Assembly (NCBI RefSeq): GCF_000380485.1
Contig: NZ_AQYG01000050.1
Location: forward strand, 248,001 to 312,000
DNA from: Jongsikchunia kroppenstedtii DSM 45133
Lineage (GTDB): Bacteria; Actinomycetota; Actinomycetes; Mycobacteriales; Mycobacteriaceae
Length of the DNA: 64,000 nucleotides
Reading direction: 5' to 3'
In this document: one piece after another, positions 47,163-56,054 of the stretch
Position numbering within the stretch: the stretch's first letter is position 1
How the letters are laid out: each line of letters begins with the position of its first letter
Translations under genes and position numbers: made by a program
The notes under the pieces: model-generated
Seen by the model: only the letters and a program-made list of their open reading frames with translations
The model's database searches: none
What the model was told of the DNA's origin: nothing

Positions 47163-47185
47163 CTTACGAATGTTACTGGAGTGAC
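47163..47185 (-). promoter_or_regulatory. MtrA-like direct repeats upstream of the SpoIID/LGFP gene
   Basis: CTTAC (47163), GTTAC (47172) and GTGAC (47181) are spaced exactly 9 bp apart; the coding strand reads GTCAC-N4-GTAAC-N4-GTAAG. The block is 43-65 bp upstream of the ATG at 47120, almost the same distance as the site upstream of the Ag85 gene at 31352. Confidence 0.55.
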
Positions 47186-47356
47186 GGTAGTAAACCTTTG
47201 TGGCAAGCGCCAAGCACGCACGATTACAACCCGGTCACAAATCCGACAACCTGCCGACTTTCCCCTCAACTCCGGGGCGCGACCACTGACAGGTACGCCC
47301 ACGGCATCACCCATCGACCAGATACGCGTCGCCCCAGGGTCCAGCGCGGTGCGGGC

Positions 47357-48019
47357 TCACAGTTCGGACGGCGAGATGAGCCCGTCCTGAATCGCCCGCG
47401 CGACCAGCGAGGCCTTGGTCGATGCCGGCCGCCCCGCCGCGGCGTACTTGGCGCGGATCCGCTTGAGATGGGTGTTGACCGTGCCGACGGTGATGAAGAG
47501 CCGATTCGCCACCAGCTCTTTCGATTCCGTCTGGAACCAGCTGATCAGCACCTGCCGTTCCCGCGCCGACAACGACGGGCGTTCGGCCGACTCGTCGTTG
47601 GTCATCGCCTTCGCCATGGTCGGTGACAGGTAGGGCTGGTCGGCGGCGGCCGCGTGGATCGCCGCGGTCAGATGTTCACGGCCCTCGGACTTCGACAGAT
47701 AGGTCACCGCACCACGATCCAGACAGCGCAGCACGATCGAGCTGTCGGTGTGCTGCGAGAACACGATCACGCGAAATCCGCTGTCGCACAACCGACTGAT
47801 GCCGTCGAAATAGGGTTCCGCGGCGCCGTTCTGCAGCTCGAAGACGACGACGTCGGGGGCGGGCGCCGAGGCCTCGAATTCGCCGACGGACAGGTATCCG
47901 CCGATCATCGCCATCTGCGGCTCTTCCGTCGCACACCACACCGCGATGCCGTCGTGGATGACCGAGTGATCATCGATGACGGCCACGCGAATCCTCGGCG
48001 TCCCGTCCTCGTTCACCAC
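47357..48019 (-). CDS. Orphan response regulator with LuxR-type HTH (220 aa)
   Basis: Receiver domain (~10-125) with the acidic pair Asp16-Asp17 and conserved Ser88 and Lys110, then a LuxR/NarL HTH (~150-215: LSARERQVLISWFQTESKELVANRLFITVGTVNTHLKRIRAKY). The residue at the phosphorylation site is Glu61 (VVVFELQNG) instead of Asp. No histidine kinase gene is near. A Glu at this position often imitates the phosphorylated state, so the protein may be constitutively active or respond to something other than phosphorylation. Targets are unknown; nearby cell-wall genes are candidates. Confidence 0.88.
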   Translation of the reverse strand: MVNEDGTPRIRVAVIDDHSVIHDGIAVWCATEEPQMAMIGGYLSVGEFEASAPAPDVVVFELQNGAAEPYFDGISRLCDSGFRVIVFSQHTDSSIVLRCLDRGAVTYLSKSEGREHLTAAIHAAAADQPYLSPTMAKAMTNDESAERPSLSARERQVLISWFQTESKELVANRLFITVGTVNTHLKRIRAKYAAAGRPASTKASLVARAIQDGLISPSEL

Positions 48020-48198
48020 GCGTCCGCCGATCCCCCGTCGGCCCGCGCACCGCCGCAGCGTGCACGCCGCAATGCGCCCACTTCGTCAAGCCTCCCCGAT
48101 CCCATCTACCCCCGACGTCGCGCCCGTGACCGGCCGCGTTACACACCCCAGAGATTAGGTCCCGGACTTAACGAAAGTTCGCGAATCGGAGAGGAAAC

Positions 48199-49182
48199 TT
48201 AGAGATTCGCGGCGTCGCCGAACACCGGCCCGAGCACGCCGCCGACCCGCTTCAGCTGCTCGAGGTCGTGCGCCAGCGGCCCGACCACGGTCAGCCCCTC
48301 GATACCGACGGCACGCAGAGCCTCGGCCTTCTCGATCACGACGCTCTCCGGGCCGATCAAGGCCGAATCCACGAGCGCCTGCGGCGTTCCCATCTCCAGC
48401 AAGCGCTCGCGCCACTGCTGCGCCTGCGCCTCCGTGTCGGTGACGATCACGCGCGCCATCGCCGTCTTGGTGATCTCGTCGAAGTCGCGGCCCTGCCGGT
48501 CGCAATGCTCGCGCAGCACGCCGAGCAGGTGCGTGCACTGATCGACGTCGCCGAAGAAGTTGCAGCCGTCGCCGTACTGGGCGACCAGCCGGAGCGTCTT
48601 CTTCTCGCCCGATCCGCCGATCAGGATGGGGATATCGCCGCGGATCGGCTTCGGGTTGTTGTACGGCTCGTCGATCCGGAAGTGCTGTCCGGCAAAGCTT
48701 CCCGAGGTTCCGGCGTCCCCGCGGAACATCAGCTTGCTGATCTGCAGCGCCTCTTCGAGCATTTCGAAGCGGGTCTTGAGCGGCGGGAAGTCGAAGCCGT
48801 AGGCATTGTGCTCGGCCTCGAACCAGCCCGCGCCCAGCCCATGCCAGACCCGGCCCTTCGAGATGATGTCGACCGTCGTGGTGATCTTGGCGGCCAGCGC
48901 CGGATTGCGATAGGTGACCGACCCGACGAGCAGTCCGAAGGTGAGGGTCTCGGTCCGCGCGGCCAGCGCCGCGAGCATCGTCGACCCCTCGAACATCCAC
49001 TTCTCCGGGGTGCCGACTCCGGGAATCTGATGCAGATGGTCCATCAGGGACATCGAGCTGAATCCCGACGCCTCACAGGTCGTGGCCATCGCCACGAGCT
49101 TCTCGAAGATCTCGTCCGGTTCGGTGGTGTCCGGGTAGGTGAAGTTGCCGACGTGCAGGTCCAGAGTGATGGGTACGCGCAT
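48199..49182 (-). CDS. LLM-class F420-dependent oxidoreductase (327 aa)
   Basis: Luciferase-like fold enzyme of the F420-dependent group. Features are LDLHVGNFTYPDTTEPDEIFEKLVAMATTCEASGF at the N-terminus, MDHLHQIPG, LLVGSVTYRNPALAAKITTTVDIISKGRVWHGLGAGWFEAEHNAYGFDFPP and a C-terminal PILIGGSGEKKTLRLVAQYGDGCNFFG. It differs from the FMNH2 monooxygenases of the sulfur operon. The ATG at 49182 (MRVPITL) is chosen; the open frame extending upstream lacks family sequence. The substrate is unknown. Confidence 0.85.
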   Translation of the reverse strand: MRVPITLDLHVGNFTYPDTTEPDEIFEKLVAMATTCEASGFSSMSLMDHLHQIPGVGTPEKWMFEGSTMLAALAARTETLTFGLLVGSVTYRNPALAAKITTTVDIISKGRVWHGLGAGWFEAEHNAYGFDFPPLKTRFEMLEEALQISKLMFRGDAGTSGSFAGQHFRIDEPYNNPKPIRGDIPILIGGSGEKKTLRLVAQYGDGCNFFGDVDQCTHLLGVLREHCDRQGRDFDEITKTAMARVIVTDTEAQAQQWRERLLEMGTPQALVDSALIGPESVVIEKAEALRAVGIEGLTVVGPLAHDLEQLKRVGGVLGPVFGDAANL

Positions 49183-49520
49183 GCCAACGACGCTACGCCG
49201 GTCCGGAGGCTTCCTCCGGTACTTGCCGTGAATATCCGATTCAGCTCCTGGCGAACCCGCATTCGGCTCGTCGCAGGACCTCATAGACAACAACTGCATC
49301 ACCAGTTTCACGAAACGCCGCAGGCGGTCGTGGACTTCGCCCCCCGAACCGGACACCATGTGGACGTCTGCGTCGCTGTCGGACGGGTCGCCTATCGGCC
49401 CCGTACCTGCGACGACGGTGTCGAAGGGGAAGTCGACCACCGGCCGGACCCGCTCGGCGTACCCATTTCGGGGCGCCGACGGATCGACCGGATCGACTGA
49501 ACACCGACGAAGGAGACACC
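49183..49520. other. Intergenic region between divergent LLM and amidase genes
   Basis: This 338-bp gap separates two divergent genes and should hold both promoters. I see no gene, no strong hairpin and no RNA gene in it. Frames that run through it are extensions or shadows. A weak ATCAC-N4-TTCAC pair at 49298-49311 has the same 9-bp spacing as the MtrA-like sites but with a mismatch in each half. The amidase ribosome-binding site (AAGGAG) is just before 49521. Confidence 0.5.
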
Positions 49521-51851
49521 GTGCGCAAGCGGACCGCTCGACCCCTCTATCGATCGCCGCGGACCTCGCTGGCGATCGGTTCCGTCGCAGCCGTCGTGAT
49601 CGCCAGCCCGCTCGCCGTCCTCGTGGGCGAGGCGCCGAACAATGCCGTCAACCATCAGGCACCCGGCGCGGTGGCTCCGACCAAGACGGTCATCAACAGT
49701 GTCAGCCTCAACCAGCTTCCGACCATGGCCCTCGATCTGGTCCGCTCCGGTCTCGCACAGGCCGGCGTGACGCTGCCGCCGATCGACGTCTCCGGAATCC
49801 AGTTGCCGGACATCCCGATTCAGGTTCCGCCGGGACTGATCCCGCCCGGCCTGCTGCCGTCGACCACGCCCTCGACCGAGACGCCGGCCCCGGCCGCGCC
49901 CGCCGCTCCATCGCCCACGCCGGCCGCCGGTTCGCCGAACCTGCCTGCCGGTGCGACGGACGCGGCGATCAAGGAGATCACCCAGTCCAAGCCGTTCTCG
50001 ATGGTCGCGCTCACCTGGGACGGCCTCACCGACACCACCGCCTACATCCGTGCCAAGCAGCCGAACGGCCAATGGGGACAGTGGTTCTCGACCGACGGCA
50101 CCGACGGCAACGCGACCCATCGCGCCGGCGTGCAGGGCACCGAGCCGATCTGGGTCGGCAACACCAACGCGGTGCAGGTCGCGGTGACCAAGAACGGCCA
50201 GGCCGAGCCGGTGAAGCCCGCGGCTCCCGGCCCGGCGACCGGCAACGCCGTCCCGTCGACCACGCCGAACGCCCCCGTGCTGCCGGCACCGACCAGCTCA
50301 CGGCCGACCAGCTCGCCGCCGACGGTCAGCGTCGCGCCCGGCCAGATCAGGCAGCAGGCATTCACCGCCCGCCAGGAGCCACCGGCCGTTCCCCCGGCCC
50401 CGTCCGCGAATGCCGCACCGCCGGCCGCCCCGGCTCCCCCGGCCGCCGGCGCACCTGCTCCGACCAGCGGCGCGCCCGCGCCGGGCACCGGCGCCCTGCA
50501 GACCGTGGTCAACACCCTCAAGGCGATCCTGATCGCGCCCGGCACCTCGCCCGGCGACAGCCTGCTCGGCAGCTCCGGAGCCCAGGGCGGCAAGCCGCCG
50601 ATCATCAGCCGTGAGCAGTGGGGCGCCGACGAATCGATGCGCTGCTCGCAGCCGACCTACGATCCGCAGCTCAAGGCCGCGGTCGTGCACCACTCGGCCG
50701 GCAGCAACGACTACACCCCCGCCCAGTCCGCGGAGATCGTGCGCGGCATCTACGCCTACCATGCACAGACTCTCGACTGGTGCGACATCGGCTACAACGC
50801 CATCGTCGACAAGTACGGCCAGATCTTCGAGGGCGCTTTCGGCGGACTCGACAAGAACGTCGAGGGCACGCATACCGGCGGATTCAACCCGGACACCGTC
50901 GGCGTGGTGATGCTGGGCAACCTCAACGACGTGCCGCCGACGCCCTCGCAGATCGAGTCGACCGGCCGCTACCTGGGCTGGCGGCTCGGGCTGGCAGGAC
51001 TCAACCCGACCGGCACGGCAACCCTTGTCTCCCAGGGGTTCGACGGCAGTCAGTACGCCGCCGGCGAGACGGTGACCAAGCCGATGATCTCCGGCCACCG
51101 CGACTACGACGAGACCGACTGCCCCGGCAACTACGGCTACGAGGCGCTCGATCAGATCCGCCAGGTGGCGGCCGGCAAGCTGACGCTGCCGATGCAGCCG
51201 AGCCCGACCGATCCCGACTCCGGCACCCAGAACAACCTGGTGGACAACAACTCTTCGCTGCCGAGCTCCAGCGGCACCAGCCCGGCGACCACCACCGGCG
51301 CGGTTCCCCCGGCGCCGGACGCGCAGGGCCCCGGCACCCCGAGCGGCCCCGTGCTCACGCCCTCCGATGTGGGCGCGATCGCCGCCAAGTGGGTCGAGCT
51401 GGGCGGGTCCAATGGCCAGCTGGGCCGCGCGCTGTCGGCCGAGACCGTCACCCCGGACGGCAAGGCCACCTACGCCAACTTCCAGAACGGGCTGATCTAC
51501 TGGTCGGCCACGACCGGCGCGCAGGTGATCTGGGGTCTGATCGAGAAGGCCTGGGCGGCACTGGGATTCCAGAACAGCCCGCTGGGCCTGCCGACCGGCG
51601 GCGAGACGATCACCGGCAACCTGGTGAGCCAGACGTTCCAGTTCGGCAAGCTGATCTTCAACACCAGCACCGGCATCGTCAGCCAGGTGGTGCAGACCTA
51701 CCTGAACGAGCTGCAGAAGAACCTGAAGAACCCGCCGGCCTCATCGCCGGCCCCGGCAGCCCCGGTCGCTCCGGCGCCGGCAGCAGCACCGGTCCCGGCG
51801 CCGCAGGCCGCTCCGGCCCCGCCTGCGGCACCCACCGTCCCAGCCCGCTAG
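49521..51851 (+). CDS. Exported N-acetylmuramoyl-L-alanine amidase with LGFP-like repeats (776 aa)
   Basis: Peptidoglycan amidase homologous to Rv3811 of M. tuberculosis by position and sequence. A signal peptide (~1-36) precedes an N-terminal domain with MVALTWDGL...AYIRAKQPNGQWGQW, then an Ala/Pro-rich linker. The PGRP/amidase_2 domain (~360-560) begins ISREQWGADES and has zinc ligands His390/391 (VVHHSAG) and, in SGHRDYDETDCPGN, His526 and Cys534. LGFP-like units follow (YANFQNGLIYWSATTGAQ, PLGLPTGGE) and an Ala/Pro-rich tail. The GTG at 49521 has an AAGGAG site 7 bases upstream. It cleaves the stem peptide from muramic acid outside the membrane. Confidence 0.92.
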   Translation: MRKRTARPLYRSPRTSLAIGSVAAVVIASPLAVLVGEAPNNAVNHQAPGAVAPTKTVINSVSLNQLPTMALDLVRSGLAQAGVTLPPIDVSGIQLPDIPIQVPPGLIPPGLLPSTTPSTETPAPAAPAAPSPTPAAGSPNLPAGATDAAIKEITQSKPFSMVALTWDGLTDTTAYIRAKQPNGQWGQWFSTDGTDGNATHRAGVQGTEPIWVGNTNAVQVAVTKNGQAEPVKPAAPGPATGNAVPSTTPNAPVLPAPTSSRPTSSPPTVSVAPGQIRQQAFTARQEPPAVPPAPSANAAPPAAPAPPAAGAPAPTSGAPAPGTGALQTVVNTLKAILIAPGTSPGDSLLGSSGAQGGKPPIISREQWGADESMRCSQPTYDPQLKAAVVHHSAGSNDYTPAQSAEIVRGIYAYHAQTLDWCDIGYNAIVDKYGQIFEGAFGGLDKNVEGTHTGGFNPDTVGVVMLGNLNDVPPTPSQIESTGRYLGWRLGLAGLNPTGTATLVSQGFDGSQYAAGETVTKPMISGHRDYDETDCPGNYGYEALDQIRQVAAGKLTLPMQPSPTDPDSGTQNNLVDNNSSLPSSSGTSPATTTGAVPPAPDAQGPGTPSGPVLTPSDVGAIAAKWVELGGSNGQLGRALSAETVTPDGKATYANFQNGLIYWSATTGAQVIWGLIEKAWAALGFQNSPLGLPTGGETITGNLVSQTFQFGKLIFNTSTGIVSQVVQTYLNELQKNLKNPPASSPAPAAPVAPAPAAAPVPAPQAAPAPPAAPTVPAR

Positions 51852-51872
51852 TCATCTCCGCCAGTCGGCGAC

Positions 51873-52721
51873 TCAGAACCAGCGGGACAGGATGCGGCCA
51901 ACTCCGTCGTCGCCGACCGTGGTGGTGACCTCCTGCGCCGCCGCCTTGGCCTCCGGGTGCGCATCGCCCATCGCGACCCCGTAGTCGGCCCACTGCAGCA
52001 TCGCGACATCGTTCGGCATGTCGCCGAACGCGATCACCGAATCGGTGGGCAGGGCGGCGAGACCGGCGAGGGTCTGCAGTCCGGCGGCCTTGCTGACCCC
52101 GGGCGCGGCCAGCTCGATGAGCCCGTTGTCGGTCGAATACGTCAGGTCGGCGACGGTCCCGACGAGGGGCCGCATCCGTTCCGCCATTTCGGCGCTCGGC
52201 ATCCCCGGGCAGCGCACCAGCATCTTCACCGCCGGCTGCGAGATCAGGTCCCGCTCGGACAGCTCGACGTGATCGGGATTGAGCCAGGCATGCCGATAGT
52301 CGGTGGTTGCGACGAACGGCGCGGTCGCCGCATCGTGCGCACTGTTTCCGGCCCGCTCGGCGGCCAGGCCGCAGCCCGGCAGCTGTTCATGGGCCAGGCC
52401 GGCGAGCCACGCGAGGGTCGGCGCATCGAGTGTCGTGGAATGGAGGATCCGATCCTGCGAGACGTCGTACAGCACAGCGCCGTTCGCGCACACCGCATAC
52501 GGCAGCGGAGGCAGTTGGTCGATGATCTCCGCGAGCCACCGCGGTGGTCGCCCGGTGGCCGGCACCACGACGGCCCCGGCGGCGAGGGCGCGTTCCAGCG
52601 CCGCCCGCGTCATCGGCCCGATCAAGTTGTCGTCGCCGACCAGGGTTCCGTCGATATCGCAGACGATCAGGTTGGGTGGCCCGAATCCGGTGTCTGGCAA
52701 CCTATTTGGCCTTCTCGGCAC
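51873..52721 (-). CDS. HAD-superfamily hydrolase, Cof type (282 aa)
   Basis: HAD-IIB phosphatase. Motif I is VCDIDGTLVGDD with the nucleophile Asp (~residue 22), motif II is PATGRP, motif III Lys lies in GVSKAAGLQ, and motif IV is IAFGDMPNDVAML. A large cap domain fills the middle. It matches Rv3813c in type and position. The start overlaps the upstream acyltransferase end by 20 bases, so the two are likely coupled. Substrate is unknown, possibly a lipid-linked or sugar phosphate in view of the acyltransferases. Confidence 0.88.
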   Translation of the reverse strand: MPRRPNRLPDTGFGPPNLIVCDIDGTLVGDDNLIGPMTRAALERALAAGAVVVPATGRPPRWLAEIIDQLPPLPYAVCANGAVLYDVSQDRILHSTTLDAPTLAWLAGLAHEQLPGCGLAAERAGNSAHDAATAPFVATTDYRHAWLNPDHVELSERDLISQPAVKMLVRCPGMPSAEMAERMRPLVGTVADLTYSTDNGLIELAAPGVSKAAGLQTLAGLAALPTDSVIAFGDMPNDVAMLQWADYGVAMGDAHPEAKAAAQEVTTTVGDDGVGRILSRWF

Positions 52722-53454
52722 GCGCTGCCGCCTTGGCGGCCAGCTCGTCCGCGTCCAGCTTGTCGGCCTCGGCCAGTGTGGGCGCGCTGCCGCCGAGCCG
52801 CACCGGCAACCACGGGGCGCCCGCGGGCTCGGTGCCGTATTCGAGTTGCACCTGCTCCAGCAGATCCTGCATCCGAGTACGCAGCTGGGCCGTCAGCGAT
52901 TCGGCATCTCCGGTCGGCGCGATGGCGTCGCCGAGCCGCACCAGCATCGGCGTCCGGCTATAGCGCAGATGGCGGGGTTGCCCCTTGGTCCACTTGCGCT
53001 GCATGCCCCAGACGATCACCGGGACGATCGGCACGTTCGCCTCGAGCGCCATCCGGGCCGCGCCGGACTTGAGCTTCTTGATCTCGAAGCTGCGGCTGAT
53101 CGTCGCCTCCGGGTAGACGCCGACGACCTCGCCGTCCGAAAGCGACTGCACCGCAGCCGCATACGCATCGGCGCCGGCGAACCGGTCGACCGGCACGGCC
53201 TTGCACTGCCGGACCAGGAACCGCATGATCGGCATCTTCGCCGCCTCGGCCTTCAGCATGAACCGCACGAACCGGCCCGCGGCGCGGCCGGCCAGCCCGA
53301 CGCCGATGAAGTCGAGATACGCCGTGTGATTGGCGGCGAGCACCGCACCGCCGGTGGCCGGCAACCGATCTGCGTTCTCAACCCGCGGACGCACGCCGAT
53401 CACCGCGAGCAGCGTGTGCGCGATGACCACCAGAACTCGATAGACCGGTTCCAT
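52702..53454 (-). CDS. PlsC-type 1-acyl-glycerol-phosphate acyltransferase (250 aa)
   Basis: Membrane-associated acyltransferase of the lysophosphatidic acid acyltransferase family. Block I is NHTAYLDF (H-x4-D), block II VDRFAGADAYAAAV, block III YPEATISRSFEI and block IV VIVWGMQ. A basic, amphipathic N-terminus with a hydrophobic segment (VYRVLVVIAHTLLAVIGVRP) fits peripheral membrane attachment. It shares the ISRSFEIK(K/E)(L/F)KSGAARMA stretch with the next gene, showing duplication. These are the counterparts of Rv3814c-Rv3816c, three genes there and two here. Confidence 0.9.
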   Translation of the reverse strand: MEPVYRVLVVIAHTLLAVIGVRPRVENADRLPATGGAVLAANHTAYLDFIGVGLAGRAAGRFVRFMLKAEAAKMPIMRFLVRQCKAVPVDRFAGADAYAAAVQSLSDGEVVGVYPEATISRSFEIKKLKSGAARMALEANVPIVPVIVWGMQRKWTKGQPRHLRYSRTPMLVRLGDAIAPTGDAESLTAQLRTRMQDLLEQVQLEYGTEPAGAPWLPVRLGGSAPTLAEADKLDADELAAKAAARAEKAK

Positions 53455-53525
53455 GCTCAGAGACTATCGAGCGGTCCGCGGAGCCGCACTCGCTGGTCGG
53501 TGCCGTGCCATGCCGTCATGATCGC

Positions 53526-54296
53526 CTAGCTCGACTCGGGCCCGCCGTTTCGATCGGAGCGCTTGGCGACCCGCGCCGCCTTCTCCTCGTCGTCGAGCCG
53601 AGTCGCCTCCTCCAACGTCGGCGCGCTGCCACCGAGGCGAGCCGGGACCCAGTACGCGCCGGCCGGGTGCTCCGGGTAGCCGTCCTGCAGTTCCAGCAGT
53701 TTGGCCGACATCACGTCGTGCAGCTTCTGCGTCAGCGCGACGGGGTCGCCATTCGGTTCCAGCGGCTCGCAGACGCCGATGTGGATCGGGATGTTGCTGC
53801 GCCCGATGTTGCGCGGATGCCCCTTGGTCCACACCCGCTGCGCGCCCCAGATCACCGTCGGGATGATCGGCGTTCCCGACTCGATCGCCATCCGCGCGGC
53901 GCCGCTCTTGAACTCCTTGATCTCGAAGCTGCGGCTGATCGTCGCCTCCGGATAAACGCCCACAAGCTCGCCGCGCTTGAGGTAATCGACCGCCGCCCGA
54001 TAGCTTTCGGCACCCGCCTCCCGGTCGACCGGGATGTGGCGCAGGGACCGCATGATCGGTCCGGTCCAGGTGTTGTCGAAGACTTCCTTCTTCGCCATGA
54101 AGCGCACCTTGCGGTTGTGCGCCTTGAAGGCCGGCAGCCCGGCGTAGGTGAAGTCGAGGTAGCCGGTGTGGTTGATGGCGACGACGCCCCCGCCGGTCTT
54201 GGGCACATGCTGCTCGCCGGTCAGCGTGAACTTGAGTCCTTCGGCGAACCACAGCGTGCGGGCGGCGGCGATGACGGTGTCGTAGACCGGTTCCAT
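53526..54296 (-). CDS. PlsC-type acyltransferase, paralogue (256 aa)
   Basis: Second acyltransferase of the same family. Block I is NHTGYLDF, block II VDREAGAESYRAAV, block III YPEATISRSFEI and block IV TVIWGAQ. The ATG at 54296 is chosen because it gives the same N-terminus (MEPVY) as its paralogue 71 bp downstream; longer frames upstream are shadows. The substrate could be lysophosphatidic acid or another lyso-lipid or glycolipid of the envelope. The C-terminal tail is charged and probably flexible. Confidence 0.9.
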   Translation of the reverse strand: MEPVYDTVIAAARTLWFAEGLKFTLTGEQHVPKTGGGVVAINHTGYLDFTYAGLPAFKAHNRKVRFMAKKEVFDNTWTGPIMRSLRHIPVDREAGAESYRAAVDYLKRGELVGVYPEATISRSFEIKEFKSGAARMAIESGTPIIPTVIWGAQRVWTKGHPRNIGRSNIPIHIGVCEPLEPNGDPVALTQKLHDVMSAKLLELQDGYPEHPAGAYWVPARLGGSAPTLEEATRLDDEEKAARVAKRSDRNGGPESS

Positions 54297-54451
54297 AGCC
54301 GCAAACTCTAGCCCGTTCGGCGGGCGCCCGCCCCACAACCTACGGGACCGTAACCTTGCCCTGAGCGGCTCGAACGGAGCGGCCGTTACCCTGGTTGTTC
54401 GACATACTCGGGTCGTCATCAGACCCACGCTCGATCAGAGAGGGGCAGCGC

Positions 54452-56044
54452 GTGCAGGTCACCAGCGTCGGCCACGCCGGTTTCCATATCCAGACCGCGG
54501 CAGGCTCCATCCTGTGCGACCCCTGGGTCAACCCCGCCTACTTCGCGTCCTGGGTGCCATTCCCGGACAACTCCGAACTCGACTGGAAGACCCTCGGCGA
54601 CTGCGACTACCTCTACGTGTCGCATCTGCACCGCGACCATTTCGACGCCGCGCACCTGGCGGAGTACATCAACAAGGACGCGATCGTCCTGCTGCCGGAC
54701 TACCCGGTGCCGGACCTGCAGCGCGAGCTGGAGGCACTCGGCTTCCACAAATTCATCGAGACCACGGATTCCACGAAGCATCGGATCCGCGGCGGTGAGA
54801 TCGTCGATTCGCAGGCGCCGCGACAGGCGGGCGACCTCGACATCATGATCATCGCCCTGCGCGCGCCGGCCGACGGACCGATCGGCGACAGCGGCCTGAT
54901 CGTCGACGACGGCGAGACCGTCGTCTTCAACATGAACGACGCCCGGCCGATCGACCTCGACGTCATCACCGAGGAGTTCGGCCGCGTCGACATCCATCTG
55001 CTGCAGTACTCGGGCGCCATCTGGTACCCGATGGTCTACGACATCCCCAAGCGCACCAAGTCGAACTTCGGCGCCCAGAAGCGCCAGCGCGGCATGGACC
55101 GGGCGCGGGCGTTCATCGAGGCTGTCGACGCCACCTGGGTGGTGCCGTCGGCCGGCCCGCCGGTCTTCCTCGACGACGAGCTCCGCTACCTCAACGACGA
55201 CCACGACGATCCGGGCAACATCTTCCCGGACCAGGTGACTTTCCTTGATCAGATGCGCGAGCACGGCACCGATACCGGCGAGAAGCACCGCGGCCTGATG
55301 ATGATCCCCGGCTCGACCGCCTCCTTGACCGGCGCCGAGCTGCATGAGCTGAGCCACCCGATCGCGCCCGACGAGATCTTCGGCGACAAGGCCGCCTATA
55401 TCGAGAAGATGGCGCAGAAGTTCGCGCCGATCATCGCGGCCGACAAGGCAACCTGGGCGCCCGCCGAGGGCGAGCCGCTGCTCAGTCCGCTGCGCGACAA
55501 GTTCGAGCCGATCATGAAGCAGAGCGATCTGATCTGCGACGGCATCGGCTACCCGGTCGGCCTGGTGATGGGAGACGAGACCGTCGTCCTCGATTTCCCG
55601 AATCGCGTTGTGCGCGAACGAGAAGAGGGCGACGGCAAGTACCGCTACGGCTTCCGGATCGCCAAGGAGCTGGTGCGCACCGTGCTGCGCGACGACGAGC
55701 CGGACTGGGTCAACACGATCTTCCTGTCGACGCGCTTCACCACCTGGCGGATCGGCGGATACAACGAGTTCCTCTACACGTTCTTCAAATGCCTCACCGA
55801 CGAGCGCATCGCCTACGCGGACGGCTGGTTCGCCGAGGCGCATGACGACACCGCGGTCATCGAGAAGGACGGCTGGGAGATCCAGCGCCGTTGCCCGCAT
55901 CTCAAGGCCGACCTCACCAAGTTCGGTGTCGTCGAGGGAGACAAGCTCACCTGCAATCTGCATGGCTGGCAGTGGGATCTACCCAGCGGCCGCTGCCTGA
56001 CCTCCAAGGGCCACGAGCTCAGGTCGACCAAGCTCGACCACTGA
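54452..56044 (+). CDS. Metallo-beta-lactamase-fold / Rieske [2Fe-2S] protein, Rv3818-like (530 aa)
   Basis: Two domains. The N-terminal metallo-beta-lactamase fold (~1-300) has the metal motif HLHRDHFD near residue 55 and resembles UlaG/CMP-Neu5Ac hydroxylase-type enzymes. The C-terminal Rieske domain (~455-525) has the ligands C-P-H and C-N-L-H-G-W for a [2Fe-2S] cluster. The combination is that of the CMAH family, which hydroxylates its substrate with electrons from the Rieske centre. The GTG at 54452 has an AGAGGGG site 7 bases upstream and begins directly at the domain (MQVTSVGHAGF). It corresponds to Rv3818; its function is unknown. Confidence 0.9.
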   Translation: MQVTSVGHAGFHIQTAAGSILCDPWVNPAYFASWVPFPDNSELDWKTLGDCDYLYVSHLHRDHFDAAHLAEYINKDAIVLLPDYPVPDLQRELEALGFHKFIETTDSTKHRIRGGEIVDSQAPRQAGDLDIMIIALRAPADGPIGDSGLIVDDGETVVFNMNDARPIDLDVITEEFGRVDIHLLQYSGAIWYPMVYDIPKRTKSNFGAQKRQRGMDRARAFIEAVDATWVVPSAGPPVFLDDELRYLNDDHDDPGNIFPDQVTFLDQMREHGTDTGEKHRGLMMIPGSTASLTGAELHELSHPIAPDEIFGDKAAYIEKMAQKFAPIIAADKATWAPAEGEPLLSPLRDKFEPIMKQSDLICDGIGYPVGLVMGDETVVLDFPNRVVREREEGDGKYRYGFRIAKELVRTVLRDDEPDWVNTIFLSTRFTTWRIGGYNEFLYTFFKCLTDERIAYADGWFAEAHDDTAVIEKDGWEIQRRCPHLKADLTKFGVVEGDKLTCNLHGWQWDLPSGRCLTSKGHELRSTKLDH

Positions 56045-56054
56045 GACCCTGACG

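Noticed and set aside
49298-49311. ATCAC-N4-TTCAC before the amidase gene
   Set aside because: The period is 9 bp but both halves have a mismatch and no third unit is present, so chance is likely.
48199-49440. A longer version of the LLM oxidoreductase starting at 49440
   Set aside because: The extra ~86 residues have no family similarity and would fill the divergent promoter region; MRVPITL at 49182 fits the family start.
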